Shown here in pieces: positions 28,159-37,489 of a DNA stretch of 64,000 nt. The stretch lies in the NCBI GenBank assembly GCA_963848415.1, contig CAWKDN010000001.1, positions 124,001-188,000 on the forward strand. The letters are read 5' to 3'. The notes beneath the pieces are model-generated. The model ran no database searches. It was not told where the DNA came from and was given only the letters and a program-made list of their open reading frames with translations. Position 1 is the stretch's first letter. The number at the start of each line of letters is the position of its first letter. The translations under genes were made by a program, and so were the position numbers. Source of the stretch: CAVQBC01 sp963848415 (GTDB taxonomy: Bacteria; Actinomycetota; Thermoleophilia; Solirubrobacterales; Solirubrobacteraceae).

Positions 28159-28924
28159 AGCAGAACTGCACGCAGGCGAAGAAGAACGCGCCGCGCTCGT
28201 GGAGCGCCTGCTGCTCGGCGGCCCACGCCGCCGCCTCCTGCTCGCCGATCTCCGCCCGGCGCGCGACGAAGAACTCGACCGTCGGCAGCACGACGCCGGC
28301 GCCGAAGGCCTCCGGGTCCAGCTCGGCCGTCGCGAAGACGTGGCCCTCGGCCCGAACGTCCCCGAAGCCCGCCGCGCGCAGCTGGGAGGCGAGCGTGCGC
28401 GGGAGCGCCGGGTGGGCGAGGTGGGCGTCCCAGGCGCGCAGCACGCGGGCCATCCGATCCGGCCGCTCGGAGTGCCAGGAGACCGTGGACCAGTCGACGT
28501 CCCACAGCACGACGCGGCCGCCGGGCCGGACCGCGCGGCGCAGCTCGGCGAGCGCCGCTGGGACATCCGGCACGTACTCCAGCACCTGGACGCTCAGCGC
28601 CGCGTCGGCGCTCGCGTCGGCGACCGGCAAGGCCGTGGCGTCGCCCTCGAGCAGGGTGACGTTCGGCTCGCCCCCGCAGCGCCGCGCGGCGGCGGCGAGC
28701 GACTCGGGGCTGGCGTCGACCCCCACCACCTCGCCGCCGGGGCCCACCGCCTCGAGCATCTCGGCCAGGTAGAAGCCCGGGCCGCAGCCGACGTCGAGCA
28801 CGTGCTCGCCGGCCTCCGCGGCGAGCGCCTCGCGGACGAGGCGCCGGCGCCGGAGCACGTCGCGCTTGCGGTAGAGCGTCTCGAGCCGCTGGACGAGCGC
28901 CTCGTCGAAGACGAACTGACTCAT
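28139..28924 (-). CDS. Class I SAM-dependent methyltransferase
   Basis: A 261-residue UbiE/CoQ5-type methyltransferase. SAM motif I is HVLDVGCGPGFYLAEML, the acidic end of strand 2 is VVGVDASPES, then LLEGDATALPVADASAD and VQVLEYVPDVPAAL. The substrate is unknown. The start is ATG 28924 with a purine-rich GAGAGGAGGG upstream; a TAGGCT -10 lies at 28953-28958, so this transcript has a leader, unlike many neighbours. Confidence 0.87.
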   Translation of the reverse strand: MSQFVFDEALVQRLETLYRKRDVLRRRRLVREALAAEAGEHVLDVGCGPGFYLAEMLEAVGPGGEVVGVDASPESLAAAARRCGGEPNVTLLEGDATALPVADASADAALSVQVLEYVPDVPAALAELRRAVRPGGRVVLWDVDWSTVSWHSERPDRMARVLRAWDAHLAHPALPRTLASQLRAAGFGDVRAEGHVFATAELDPEAFGAGVVLPTVEFFVARRAEIGEQEAAAWAAEQQALHERGAFFFACVQFCFTATRG

Positions 28925-29066
28925 CTGACCCTCCTCTCGGCGATCCCGGTCAGCCTAGGTCGCACCGCTTGTGCGCGCCAGATATATCTCATACGGTTAC
29001 CCGGCCGGGAAGGTCAGGCGCCTGGCCTGGAGATCGGGCGCCCTGCGGACGAGGAGAGGGAGCACC

Positions 29067-30689
29067 GTGACGACGAACGATCCGAGCCGCTGGCTCGAGG
29101 AAGCACTCACCCGCCGTCAGGTCCTGCGCGGCGCGGTCGCCGGCGGCGTGACGCTGTCGGCGAGCGGCCTGCTGCTCGGCTGCGGCGGCAGCGACGGCGG
29201 CGACGGCGGCGCCGAGGAGGGCTCGGAGCCCGCCCAGGTCAAGCTCCGCTCGGGTGGCACGCTGCGCATCGGCGCGACGGGCGGCGGCGCGGAGGACACG
29301 ATCGACGCCCACAAGCCCACCGCGGACACGGACATCATGCGGGTCTGGAACCTGTACGAGTCGCTGGCCGTGCGCACCCCTGACTTCTCCAAGCTCGAGA
29401 TGCTGCTCGCCGAGTCGATCGAGCCGGGCTCGACGCCGAAGGAGTGGACCGTCCGGCTCAAGGAGGGCATCACCTTCCACGACGGCAAGCCCGTCACCGC
29501 CGACGACGTGATCTTCTCGCTGCGGCGGATCACCGACCCCAAGGACCCCAAGGTCGGCGCCGCCTCGATCGGCTACATCGACCGCGAGGCGCTGCGCAAG
29601 CTCGACGACCGCACGGTCCGCATCCCGCTGCAGTTCGCCAACGCCGGCTTCCCTGACGACGTCGGCCAGTACTTCAACGGCATCGTCCCGGTCGGCTACG
29701 ACCCGAAGAAGCCCGTCGGCACCGGGCCGTTCAAGTACCAGAGCTTCACCCCCGGCGAGCAGAGCGTGTTCGCCAAGAACCCCGACTACTGGCAGAGCGG
29801 CAAGCCGTACGCCGACGAGCTGGTGATCATCGGCTTCTCCGACGACACCGCGCGCGTCAACGCGCTGCTCGGCGGCCAGGTGGAGGCGATCGACAACCTC
29901 CCCGCGAGCCAGATCGCGTCCGTGAAGGGCAACCCGAACCTGCGCGTCGTGATCTCAGAGACCGGCGCCTGGCAGCCGTTCACCATGCGCGTCGACGCCA
30001 CCCCGTTCGACGACGTGCGCGTGCGTCAGGCCTTCCGCCTGATCGTCGACCGCCAGCAGATGGTCGACCAGGTGCTCAGCGGCCAGGGGCGCATCGCCAA
30101 CGACCTCTACGCGCCCTACGACCCCTGCTTCGCCTCCGACCTGCCCCAGCGTGAGCAGGACCTCGAGCAGGCCAAGTCGCTGCTCAAGGCGGCCGGCCGC
30201 GAGAACCTGACCGTCGAGCTGGTCACCGCGCCGGTCTTCCAGGGGATCCCGGAGGCCGCCCAGGTCTTCGCCCAGCAGGCCAAGGGCGCGGGCGTGACCG
30301 TCAAGGTCCGCAAGGTCGACTCCGGCACCTTCTACGGCGACAACTACCTCAAGTGGCCGTTCGCGCAGGACTTCTGGGCGACACGCAGCTACCTCACCCA
30401 GGTGGCCCAGGGCGACCTGCCCAACTCCCCGTTCAACGAGACCCACTGGGAGGACAAGAAGTTCCAGGACCTCATCCAGCAGGGGCGCGCGGAGCTCGAC
30501 GACGACCGCCGCTGCGAGATCCTGCAGGAGGCCCAGAAGCTCCAGTACGACCAGGGCGGCTACATCATCCAGTACTTCTCGAACATCGTGGACGCCCACG
30601 CGGCGACCGTCGGCGGCTTCGTGGAGGCGAAGTCGGGCTTCCCGTTCGGCAACTACTGGTTCAAGAACATCGGCTTCACGCAGACCTGA
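29067..30689 (+). CDS. ABC transporter peptide-type substrate-binding lipoprotein
   Basis: A family 5 (DppA/OppA-like) solute-binding protein of 540 residues. The N-terminus has a Tat-type twin-arginine motif (TRRQVLRG) followed by a hydrophobic segment and lipobox LLLGCGGS (Cys39), so it is a folded-exported lipoprotein. The body shows EWTVRLKEGITFHDGKPVTA, VGTGPFKYQSFTPG and VRQAFRLIVDRQQMVDQVL, diagnostic for the family. GTG 29067 is chosen because GAGGAGAGGGAG lies just upstream. It heads an operon with two permeases, a dual ATPase and catabolic enzymes; the ligand may be a sulfated compound rather than a peptide. Confidence 0.92.
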   Translation: MTTNDPSRWLEEALTRRQVLRGAVAGGVTLSASGLLLGCGGSDGGDGGAEEGSEPAQVKLRSGGTLRIGATGGGAEDTIDAHKPTADTDIMRVWNLYESLAVRTPDFSKLEMLLAESIEPGSTPKEWTVRLKEGITFHDGKPVTADDVIFSLRRITDPKDPKVGAASIGYIDREALRKLDDRTVRIPLQFANAGFPDDVGQYFNGIVPVGYDPKKPVGTGPFKYQSFTPGEQSVFAKNPDYWQSGKPYADELVIIGFSDDTARVNALLGGQVEAIDNLPASQIASVKGNPNLRVVISETGAWQPFTMRVDATPFDDVRVRQAFRLIVDRQQMVDQVLSGQGRIANDLYAPYDPCFASDLPQREQDLEQAKSLLKAAGRENLTVELVTAPVFQGIPEAAQVFAQQAKGAGVTVKVRKVDSGTFYGDNYLKWPFAQDFWATRSYLTQVAQGDLPNSPFNETHWEDKKFQDLIQQGRAELDDDRRCEILQEAQKLQYDQGGYIIQYFSNIVDAHAATVGGFVEAKSGFPFGNYWFKNIGFTQT

Positions 30690-30711
30690 CCGCGAGCCGA
30701 GGGATCCGCCC

Positions 30712-31665
30712 GTGAGCAAGCTCATCCTCCGCCGCCTCGCGCTCGGGGTGCTGACGCTGTGGCTGATCTCGCTGATCGTCTTCGCGGCCGTGCTCGCCCT
30801 GCCGGGCGACGCGGCCTCGGCGATCCTCGGCCGCGAGGCCACGCCGGAGCGCGTCGCGGCGCTGCGCGAGCAGCTCAACCTCGACCAGCCGGTGATCAGC
30901 CAGTACTTCAGCTGGCTGGGCGACCTGCTCACGGGCAATCTCGGCGTCTCGGCCGCCACGCAGCAGCCGGTCGGCGACCTGCTCGAGAGCCGGGTCGCCA
31001 ACTCGGCGTTCCTCGTGCTGCTGGCCTCGGTGGTCGCCGTGCCGCTCTCGATCGTCCTCGGGGTGTGGACGGCGATGCGCCGCGACAAGCCCGTCGACCA
31101 CCTCGTGTCCACCACCACGCTGGTGCTGGCGGCGCTGCCGGAGTTCGTGATCGGGATCGTGCTGGTGCTGCTGCTGGCCACGCAGGTCTTCCAGGTCTTC
31201 CCCGCGGTCTCGCTGCTGCCGCCCGGCGTGCCGGCGTGGGAGGACCCGCAGGTGGCGGTGCTGCCGGCGCTGACGCTCGTGCTCGCGGTCGTCCCCTACA
31301 TCAGCCGCATCATGCGCGGCTCGATGGTCGAGGTGCTCGAGAGCGACTACGTGACGATGGCGCGGCTGAAGGGGCTCTCCGAGCGCACCGTGATCTGGCG
31401 CCACGCGGTGCCCAACGCGATCGTGCCGGCGATCCAGGTCGCCGCGCTGCAGCTGGCCTGGATGGCGGGCGGCGTCGTGCTGGTGGAGTTCGTCTTCTCC
31501 TACCCGGGGATCGGCGCCGCGCTGGTCGACGCGGTCGCCAACCGCGACATGCCGGTCGTGCAGACCGTGACGATGCTGGCCGCCGGGTTCTACGTCGTGC
31601 TCAACCTGCTGGCCGACCTCGCCACGATCCTCGTGACCCCGCGGCTGCGGACGGCGACGCGATGA
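30712..31665 (+). CDS. ABC permease, DppB type
   Basis: An inner-membrane permease of 317 residues with six helices and the N-terminal block RRLALGVLTLWLISLIVFAA. The family extracytoplasmic segment contains LNLDQPVISQYFSWLGDLL. The cytoplasmic coupling loop is EVLESDYVTMARLKGLSERT (EAA motif). The GTG start at 30712 follows the binding protein by 22 nt; the stop overlaps the next permease (ATGA). Confidence 0.94.
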   Translation: MSKLILRRLALGVLTLWLISLIVFAAVLALPGDAASAILGREATPERVAALREQLNLDQPVISQYFSWLGDLLTGNLGVSAATQQPVGDLLESRVANSAFLVLLASVVAVPLSIVLGVWTAMRRDKPVDHLVSTTTLVLAALPEFVIGIVLVLLLATQVFQVFPAVSLLPPGVPAWEDPQVAVLPALTLVLAVVPYISRIMRGSMVEVLESDYVTMARLKGLSERTVIWRHAVPNAIVPAIQVAALQLAWMAGGVVLVEFVFSYPGIGAALVDAVANRDMPVVQTVTMLAAGFYVVLNLLADLATILVTPRLRTATR

Positions 31666-32570
31666 CCCAGCAGGCGGTCGACCTCACGCTCGAGGCCGAG
31701 CTGGGAGCCGGCGAGCGACTGCGCAGCCGCCAGTGGCTCGCGACGCTGCGCAACTCGCTGCGGCTCGCGCGCACGAAGATCGGGGTGGCGATCGTCGGGC
31801 TGCTCGTCCTCGTCGCGGTCTTCGGCCCGCTGATCGCCCCCTACGAGCCGACCGAGTTCGTCGCCGTGCCCAACAGCGGGCCGTCGGGCGAGGCGCTGTT
31901 CGGCGCCGACGCGCTGGGCCGCGACGTCTGGAGCCGCTTCCTCTACGGCGGGCGGACCGTGCTGTGGCTCTCGGCGGCGGCCACGGTGGTGGGCGTCGTG
32001 GCGGGCGTGGCGGTCGGCCTGCTGGCCGCCTACTCGCGCGGCTGGCTCGACGACGTGCTGATGCGCGGCAACGACGTGCTGCTCGCCTTCCCGCCGATCA
32101 TCCTCGTCCTGCTCGCCGTCTCCGCGATCGGCCCGAAGCTGTGGCTGATCGTGCTCTGCGTCGCGCTCACCCACGCGCCGCGCGTCGCGCGGGTGATCCG
32201 CGGGGCCGGCCAGGAGGTCGTCGAGCGCGACTTCGTCAAGGCCGCCGAAGCGGTCGGCGAGAAGCGCTCGCGCATCATCCTCGGCGAGCTGCTGCCCAAC
32301 GTCACGAGCCCGCTGCTGGTCGAGATCGGCCTGCGGATGACCTACTCGATCGCGCTCGTGGCCGCCGTCGGCTTCCTCGGCTTCGGGCTGCAGCCGCCGA
32401 CGGCCGACTGGGGCCTGATGATCAACGAGAATCGCCTGGCGCTCACCGTCCAGCCGTGGTCGGTGATGCTGCCGGTGCTGGCGATCGGGCTGCTGACGGT
32501 CGGCACGAACCTGATCACCGACGGCATCGCGCGGGCGGCGATCGGCATCGACGGGCGGGGCGAGACATGA
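31662..32570 (+). CDS. ABC permease, DppC type
   Basis: The second membrane subunit (302 residues), recognised by the N-terminal helix TKIGVAIVGLLVLVAVFGPL, LFGADALGRDVWSRFLYGGR and the EAA loop VERDFVKAAEAVGEKRSRII. The last third (GFLGFGLQPPTADWGLMINE) is typical of DppC/OppC. It overlaps both neighbours by four bases. Confidence 0.94.
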   Translation: MTQQAVDLTLEAELGAGERLRSRQWLATLRNSLRLARTKIGVAIVGLLVLVAVFGPLIAPYEPTEFVAVPNSGPSGEALFGADALGRDVWSRFLYGGRTVLWLSAAATVVGVVAGVAVGLLAAYSRGWLDDVLMRGNDVLLAFPPIILVLLAVSAIGPKLWLIVLCVALTHAPRVARVIRGAGQEVVERDFVKAAEAVGEKRSRIILGELLPNVTSPLLVEIGLRMTYSIALVAAVGFLGFGLQPPTADWGLMINENRLALTVQPWSVMLPVLAIGLLTVGTNLITDGIARAAIGIDGRGET

Positions 32571-34366
32571 GCGACGGGCTCACGGGCGCGGTCGTCCAGG
32601 TTCGCGACCTCAAGGTCGAGCTGAGCGCGTCGGGGGCGGACGTCGTCGACGAGGTCACGCTGGAGATCCGGGCCGGCGAGGTGCTCGGGCTGGTCGGCGA
32701 ATCGGGCTCGGGCAAGACGACGGTCGGGACCGCGCTGCTCGGCTACACCCGGCGCGGCGGCCACGTGGCCGGCGGCAGCGTGACCATCGACGGCCGCAAC
32801 CTCGGCGAGCTGCGCGACGCTGAGCTGCGGCAGCTCCGGGGCGCGACCGTCTCCTACATCCCCCAGGACCCCGGGACGGCGCTGAACCCGGCGCTGCGGA
32901 TCGGCACCCAGCTGGCCGAGGGACTCGAGGCCCACGCGGGCGACTGGAGCGAGGCGGAGCGCAAGGCGCGCGTCGTCGAGGCGCTCGAGGAGGTCGTGCT
33001 GCCCTCGGAGACCGCCTTCCTGCGGCGCTATCCGCACCAGCTCTCCGGCGGCCAGCAGCAGCGCGTGGCGATCGCGATGGCCTTCGCGACGCGACCGAAG
33101 GTGATCGTCTGCGACGAGCCCACCACCGGCCTGGACGTCACGACGCAGTCCAAGGTGCTCGAGACGCTGCGCGACATGTGCCGCACCCACCGCGTCGCCG
33201 CCCTCTACGTCAGCCACGACCTCGCCGTCGTGGCCGAGCTCGCCGACCACGTCGCGGTCATGTACGCGGGGCGGATCGTCGAGGCCGGGCCGCACGACGC
33301 GCTCTTCGGCGCGCCGCGGCACCCTTACACCCGCCAGCTGCTGCGCGCCGTGCCCGACATGGCCGGCGAGCGGGCGGTCGTCGGCATCCCCGGCTATGCC
33401 CCGCTGCCCGGCCATCGCCCGGCCGGCTGCGCGTTCGCCCCCCGCTGCTCGCTGGCCGACGATCTGAGCCGCGAGCAGTTCCCGCCCGTCTCCGAGCTCG
33501 GCGACGGGCACAGCGTGCGCTGCTGGCACACCGAGGAAGCGACGCGCGAGATCCCGCTGACGGTGCACTCCGACGCCCACGCCGGCGCCGGCGAGGGCGT
33601 GCTCACCGTCGCCGGCCTCGACGCCCACCACGGCGACAACCACGTGCTGCACGCGATCGGGCTCGAGGTCCACCGGCGTGAGTGCCTGTCGCTGGTCGGC
33701 GAGTCGGGCAGCGGCAAGACGACGCTGGCGCGCTGCGTCGCCGGGCTGCACAAGGACTACACCGGCGAGGTGATCCTCGGCGGGGAGGTGCTCCCCAAAG
33801 CCGCTCGTGCGCGCTCGGCGCAGGCGCGCAAGGACATCCAGTACGTCTTCCAGAACCCGTACGCGTCGCTGAACCCGCGCCGCACCGTCGGGCAGACGAT
33901 CGCCCGCCAGCTCGAGCTGTTCTTCCCGGGCGATCGCAAGCAGCTGAGCGGGCGGGTCAACGAGTGCCTGGAGCGCGTCGCGCTCGGCTCCGGCGCGGCC
34001 AACCGCTTCCCCGACCAGCTCTCGGGCGGCGAGCGCCAGCGGGTCGCGATCGCGCGGGCGCTGGCCGCCGAGCCCGCCCTGCTGGTCTGCGACGAGGTGA
34101 CCTCGGCGCTCGACGTCTCCGTGCAGGCGGCGATCATCGACCTGCTGCGCCGGCTGCAGGCCGAGATGGGCCTGAGCCTGCTGTTCATCACCCACAACCT
34201 CGCCCTCATCCGCACGCTCGCCGATCGCGTGGCGGTCATGACCGAGGGCCGGATCGTCGAGCAGGGCCCGACGGAGGAGATCTTCACCGCCCCCGGGGCC
34301 GACTACACCCGCCGGCTGCTCGAGAACACCCCCAGCATCGACGCCGCCCTCGCCGGCGCCGGCTGA
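32567..34366 (+). CDS. ABC transporter dual ATPase (DppD-DppF fusion)
   Basis: Two complete nucleotide-binding domains in one 599-residue chain. NBD1 has GLVGESGSGKTT, LSGGQQQR and IVCDEPTTGLD, followed by the oligopeptide-type C-terminal element PAGCAFAPRC with Cys that may bind a cluster. NBD2 has SLVGESGSGKTT, LSGGERQR and LVCDEVTSALD. It supplies both ATPases for the two permeases upstream. The sulfatase frame continues in phase directly after its TGA stop. Confidence 0.94.
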   Translation: MSDGLTGAVVQVRDLKVELSASGADVVDEVTLEIRAGEVLGLVGESGSGKTTVGTALLGYTRRGGHVAGGSVTIDGRNLGELRDAELRQLRGATVSYIPQDPGTALNPALRIGTQLAEGLEAHAGDWSEAERKARVVEALEEVVLPSETAFLRRYPHQLSGGQQQRVAIAMAFATRPKVIVCDEPTTGLDVTTQSKVLETLRDMCRTHRVAALYVSHDLAVVAELADHVAVMYAGRIVEAGPHDALFGAPRHPYTRQLLRAVPDMAGERAVVGIPGYAPLPGHRPAGCAFAPRCSLADDLSREQFPPVSELGDGHSVRCWHTEEATREIPLTVHSDAHAGAGEGVLTVAGLDAHHGDNHVLHAIGLEVHRRECLSLVGESGSGKTTLARCVAGLHKDYTGEVILGGEVLPKAARARSAQARKDIQYVFQNPYASLNPRRTVGQTIARQLELFFPGDRKQLSGRVNECLERVALGSGAANRFPDQLSGGERQRVAIARALAAEPALLVCDEVTSALDVSVQAAIIDLLRRLQAEMGLSLLFITHNLALIRTLADRVAVMTEGRIVEQGPTEEIFTAPGADYTRRLLENTPSIDAALAGAG

Positions 34367-34372
34367 GCCGCC

Positions 34373-35878
34373 ATTCCCGCCGGCCGCCCGAACATCCTGC
34401 TGCTGATGGCCGACCAGCTCGGCGCCGGCTGGCTGCCGGCGTACGGCCATCCGGCGGTGCAGGCGCCGCACCTGGACCGCCTGGCGGCCGAGGGGGTCGT
34501 CTTCGACGCCGCGTACTGCCCCTCCCCCCTGTGCGCGCCGTCGCGCGCGGCGCTGATGACCGGCCGGCTGCCGTCGGCGGTCGGGGTCTACGACAACGGC
34601 GCCGAGCTGCCGGCCTCCGAGCCGACCGTCGCCCACCGGCTGCGGGCCGCCGGCTACGACACGACGCTGGTCGGCAAGATGCACTTCGTCGGCCCCGACC
34701 AGCTGCACGGCTTCGAGCACCGGCTGACCGCCGACGTCTACCCCGCCGGCCTCGAGTGGACGCCGGACTGGCGCTTGCGGCCGGGCGAACAGCTGCCCTG
34801 GTATCACACGATGGAGAGCGTGCTGACCCCAGCACGGTGCGTGACCTCGCTGCAGCTCGACTACGACGACGAGGTCGCCTTCCGCGCGGTGCGCCGGCTC
34901 CACGACCTCGCGCGCGAGCCGGCGGCGGATCCGTGGTTCATGACCGTCTCCTTCACCCACCCGCACGACCCGTGGGAGCTGCGGGCCGCCGACTGGGACC
35001 GCTACGACCCCGCCGCGGTCGAGCTCCCGCGGGTCGGGCGGGAGGCGGCGAGCGACCCGCACAGCCGGCGCCTGCGGGAGATGTGCGGGATCGACGCCGT
35101 CGAGCCGACCGACGAGCAGATCCGGCGCGCGCGGCAGGGCTACTACGCGGCGGTGAGCTACGTCGACGCCTGCGTCGGCGAGCTGCTCGGGGCGCTGCGG
35201 GAGAGCGGGCTGGCCGAGGACACCGTCGTGCTCTTCACCGCCGACCACGGCGAGCTCCTGGGCGAGCGCGGCCTCTGGTACAAGATGGCGTTCTTCGAGG
35301 CGGCCGCCCGCGTGCCGCTGATCGCGTGGGCGCCCGGGCGCTTCGCGCCGGGACGGGTGGCGCAGCCGGTGTCGCTGCTGGACCTCGTCCCGACGCTGTG
35401 CGAGCTCGCCGGCGAGCCGGAGGACGACGACGGAGACGGCCGCACGCTGGCCCCGCTCATGCGCGGCGAGGCGGGTCCGCGCGCCGACGTGGTCGCCGAG
35501 TACCTGGCCGAGGGCGTGCGCGCCCCCATGGTGATGGTGCGGCGCGGGCGCCACAAGCTCATCCACTGCCCCGGCGATCCGGACCTGCTCTATGACCTCG
35601 AGGCCGACCCGGACGAGCTGGTCGACTTGGCGGCCGACCCGGGACACGCCGAGCTGCTGGCCGAGCTTCGCGCCGAGGTGCGCCGGCGGTGGGACCTCGG
35701 TGCGCTCGAGGCCGCCGTGCTCGCCAGCCAGCGCCGGCGCCGGCGGGTCGTCGCCGGCCTGCACCGCGGCGCGTTGGCGACGTGGGACTACACGCCGCCC
35801 TCGTCGGGCCCCTTCGTGCAGGGCCGCGACGACCTCTACGCCCTCCAGCGCCGCGCGCGGCTCGAGCGACAGGACTGA
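34373..35878 (+). CDS. Type I sulfatase (choline-sulfatase-like)
   Basis: A formylglycine-dependent sulfatase. The maturation motif is PLCAPSRAALMTGR (Cys54 from 34373), with metal residues in ILLLMADQ and FTADHGELLGERG. HDPWELRAADWDRYDP and the C-terminal SSGPFVQGRDDLYALQ recall choline-sulfatase. The first ATG (34406) would cut off the conserved strand RPNILLLMADQ, so an upstream start is needed; only ATT 34373 or CTG codons are available, directly behind the ATPase stop and in its frame. It is cytoplasmic (no signal), so the ester would be imported first. The stop overlaps the SDR start (TGATG). Confidence 0.85.
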   Translation: MPAGRPNILLLMADQLGAGWLPAYGHPAVQAPHLDRLAAEGVVFDAAYCPSPLCAPSRAALMTGRLPSAVGVYDNGAELPASEPTVAHRLRAAGYDTTLVGKMHFVGPDQLHGFEHRLTADVYPAGLEWTPDWRLRPGEQLPWYHTMESVLTPARCVTSLQLDYDDEVAFRAVRRLHDLAREPAADPWFMTVSFTHPHDPWELRAADWDRYDPAAVELPRVGREAASDPHSRRLREMCGIDAVEPTDEQIRRARQGYYAAVSYVDACVGELLGALRESGLAEDTVVLFTADHGELLGERGLWYKMAFFEAAARVPLIAWAPGRFAPGRVAQPVSLLDLVPTLCELAGEPEDDDGDGRTLAPLMRGEAGPRADVVAEYLAEGVRAPMVMVRRGRHKLIHCPGDPDLLYDLEADPDELVDLAADPGHAELLAELRAEVRRRWDLGALEAAVLASQRRRRRVVAGLHRGALATWDYTPPSSGPFVQGRDDLYALQRRARLERQD

Positions 35879-36690
35879 TGGCCGCCTTCCGCTCGCCCCT
35901 GCGACACGACGCCACCGCCGGTCGCGTCGCACTGATCAGCGGCGGCGGGACCGGCATCGGGCGCGCCACCGCGCTCGCGCTGGCGGGCAGCGGCGCGCGG
36001 GTGGCGATCTGCGGTCGCCGCGCGGAGCGCCTCGAACCGGTGCGGGCGGAGATCGAAGACGCGGGCGGCGAGTGCCTCGCCGTAGCGGGCGACATCCGCG
36101 AGGCCGGCGACGTCGAGCGCATCGTCGGCGGCGCGCTCGAGCGCTTCGGCGGGATCGACGTGCTGGTCAACAACGCGGGCGGGCAATTCTCTTCTGCGGC
36201 CGAGGAGATCGTCCCGAAGGGCTGGCGTGCCGTCCACCGCCTGACGGTCGATGCGACGTGGGCGATGACCCAGGCGGTCGCGACGCGCGCGATGATCCCC
36301 GCCCGCCGCGGCCTGGTGGTCTTCCTCGGCTTCTCGCCGGCGCGCGGGATCGCCGGCTTCGCCCACGCGTCCGCCGCCCGCGCGGCGCTGGGCAACCTCG
36401 CCTCCGGGCTCGCGCTGGAGTGGAGCCGCTACGGCATCCGGTCGGTCTGCGTCGCGGCCGGGACGATCGAGACCGAGGGCCTGGACCAGTACGGGCCCGA
36501 CGCGCTCGCGGCGTGGCGGACGTCGATCCCGCTCGGCCGCACGGGCCGCCCCGAGGAGGTCGCGAGCCTGATCGCCTTCCTGGCCTCCGACGGCGGCGCG
36601 TTCATCACCGGCACGACGATCACGATCGACGGCGGCCAGGACGCGTGGGGCGGCACGGCCCCGCCACCGCCGCCGGAGCCGGAGCCGTGA
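35878..36690 (+). CDS. SDR-family protein lacking the catalytic Tyr/Lys
   Basis: A 270-residue short-chain dehydrogenase/reductase-fold protein of the enoyl/dienoyl-CoA reductase-like group. The NADP site is ALISGGGTGIGRATALAL, with CGRRAERL and VNNAGGQFSS. The usual YxxxK is not there: the segment reads GFAHASAARAALGNLASGLA, with Ala at the Tyr and Arg at the Lys position, and there is no shifted YxxxK as in peroxisomal trans-2-enoyl-CoA reductase. C-terminal ITGTTITIDGGQDAWGG is normal. It lies between the sulfatase and a crotonase, suggesting acyl-CoA chemistry. A Pro-rich tail is present. Confidence 0.87.
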   Translation: MAAFRSPLRHDATAGRVALISGGGTGIGRATALALAGSGARVAICGRRAERLEPVRAEIEDAGGECLAVAGDIREAGDVERIVGGALERFGGIDVLVNNAGGQFSSAAEEIVPKGWRAVHRLTVDATWAMTQAVATRAMIPARRGLVVFLGFSPARGIAGFAHASAARAALGNLASGLALEWSRYGIRSVCVAAGTIETEGLDQYGPDALAAWRTSIPLGRTGRPEEVASLIAFLASDGGAFITGTTITIDGGQDAWGGTAPPPPPEPEP

Positions 36691-36721
36691 GCGCCGCACC
36701 CATCCCCTCGCCGCCTGTGCC

Positions 36722-37489
36722 ATGAGCGACGCGCTGGTCGAGAGCTCCCGCGAGGGCGCGGCGTGCGTGCTGACGCTGCGGCGGGAGGCCAAGCTCAACG
36801 CGCTCTCCACCGCGCTCGAGGAGGAGCTGGGCCGGGCGCTGACCAGCGAGGCGGTGCGCGCGAGCGGGTGCGTCGTGCTCACCGGCGGCGCGCGAGTCTT
36901 CTCCGCCGGCGCGGACGTGAGCGAGATGCGCGGTCTGGACCCCGCCGCGATCGTCGCCTACTACGCCGCCACCGGTGACGTGTACGAGCGCGTCGCGGTG
37001 CTCGCGCAGCCGAGCGTGTCCGCGATCGCCGGCTACTGCCTGGGCGGCGGGCTCGAGCTCGCGCTCGCGACCGACTTCCGCGTGGCCGAGGCCTCGGCGG
37101 TCTTCGGCCTGCCCGAGGTCGCGATCGGGATCGTCCCGAGCTCGGGCGGCATGCACCGCCTGGTCAGGCTGCTCGGCGCGGCCCGGGCAAAGGAGGTGGT
37201 GCTGCTGCGCGACCGCTTCTCGGCGCAGGAGGCGCACGCGCTCGGGTTGCTGACCGAGGTCGTCGGCGACGGCGAGGCGCTGCCGCGCGCGCTCGCGCTG
37301 GCCGAGCGTCTCGCGGGCCTGCCGCCGCTGGCGGTCCAGACGGCCAAGCGGCTGGCCGACGTGCTGCCTGAGGCCTCGCGCGAGGCCGGGCTGGCACTCG
37401 AGCGGCTCGCCTACGGGATGCTTGCTCAGACCGAGGACGCCGAGCGCGCCTCGGCGGCCTTCGCCGCGCGGCGGAAGCCGCCGGCCTAG
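36722..37489 (+). CDS. Enoyl-CoA hydratase/isomerase (crotonase)
   Basis: A 255-residue crotonase. The CoA/oxyanion block is VFSAGADVSEM and AGYCLGGGLELALATD, and the second catalytic Glu region is FGLPEVAIGIVPSSGG; both acidic residues used by hydratases (in GGGLELAL and GLPEV) are kept, so hydratase activity is plausible. ATG 36722 lies 31 nt after the SDR stop. It is the last gene of the transporter-sulfatase operon. The 3' part may be overlapped by an antisense reading frame. Confidence 0.92.
   Translation: MSDALVESSREGAACVLTLRREAKLNALSTALEEELGRALTSEAVRASGCVVLTGGARVFSAGADVSEMRGLDPAAIVAYYAATGDVYERVAVLAQPSVSAIAGYCLGGGLELALATDFRVAEASAVFGLPEVAIGIVPSSGGMHRLVRLLGAARAKEVVLLRDRFSAQEAHALGLLTEVVGDGEALPRALALAERLAGLPPLAVQTAKRLADVLPEASREAGLALERLAYGMLAQTEDAERASAAFAARRKPPA

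Noticed and set aside
32342..35932. A long open frame antisense to the ABC transporter and sulfatase genes
   Set aside because: Its translation is Arg/Ala/Pro/His-rich with no domain, as expected for the complement of GC-rich coding DNA.
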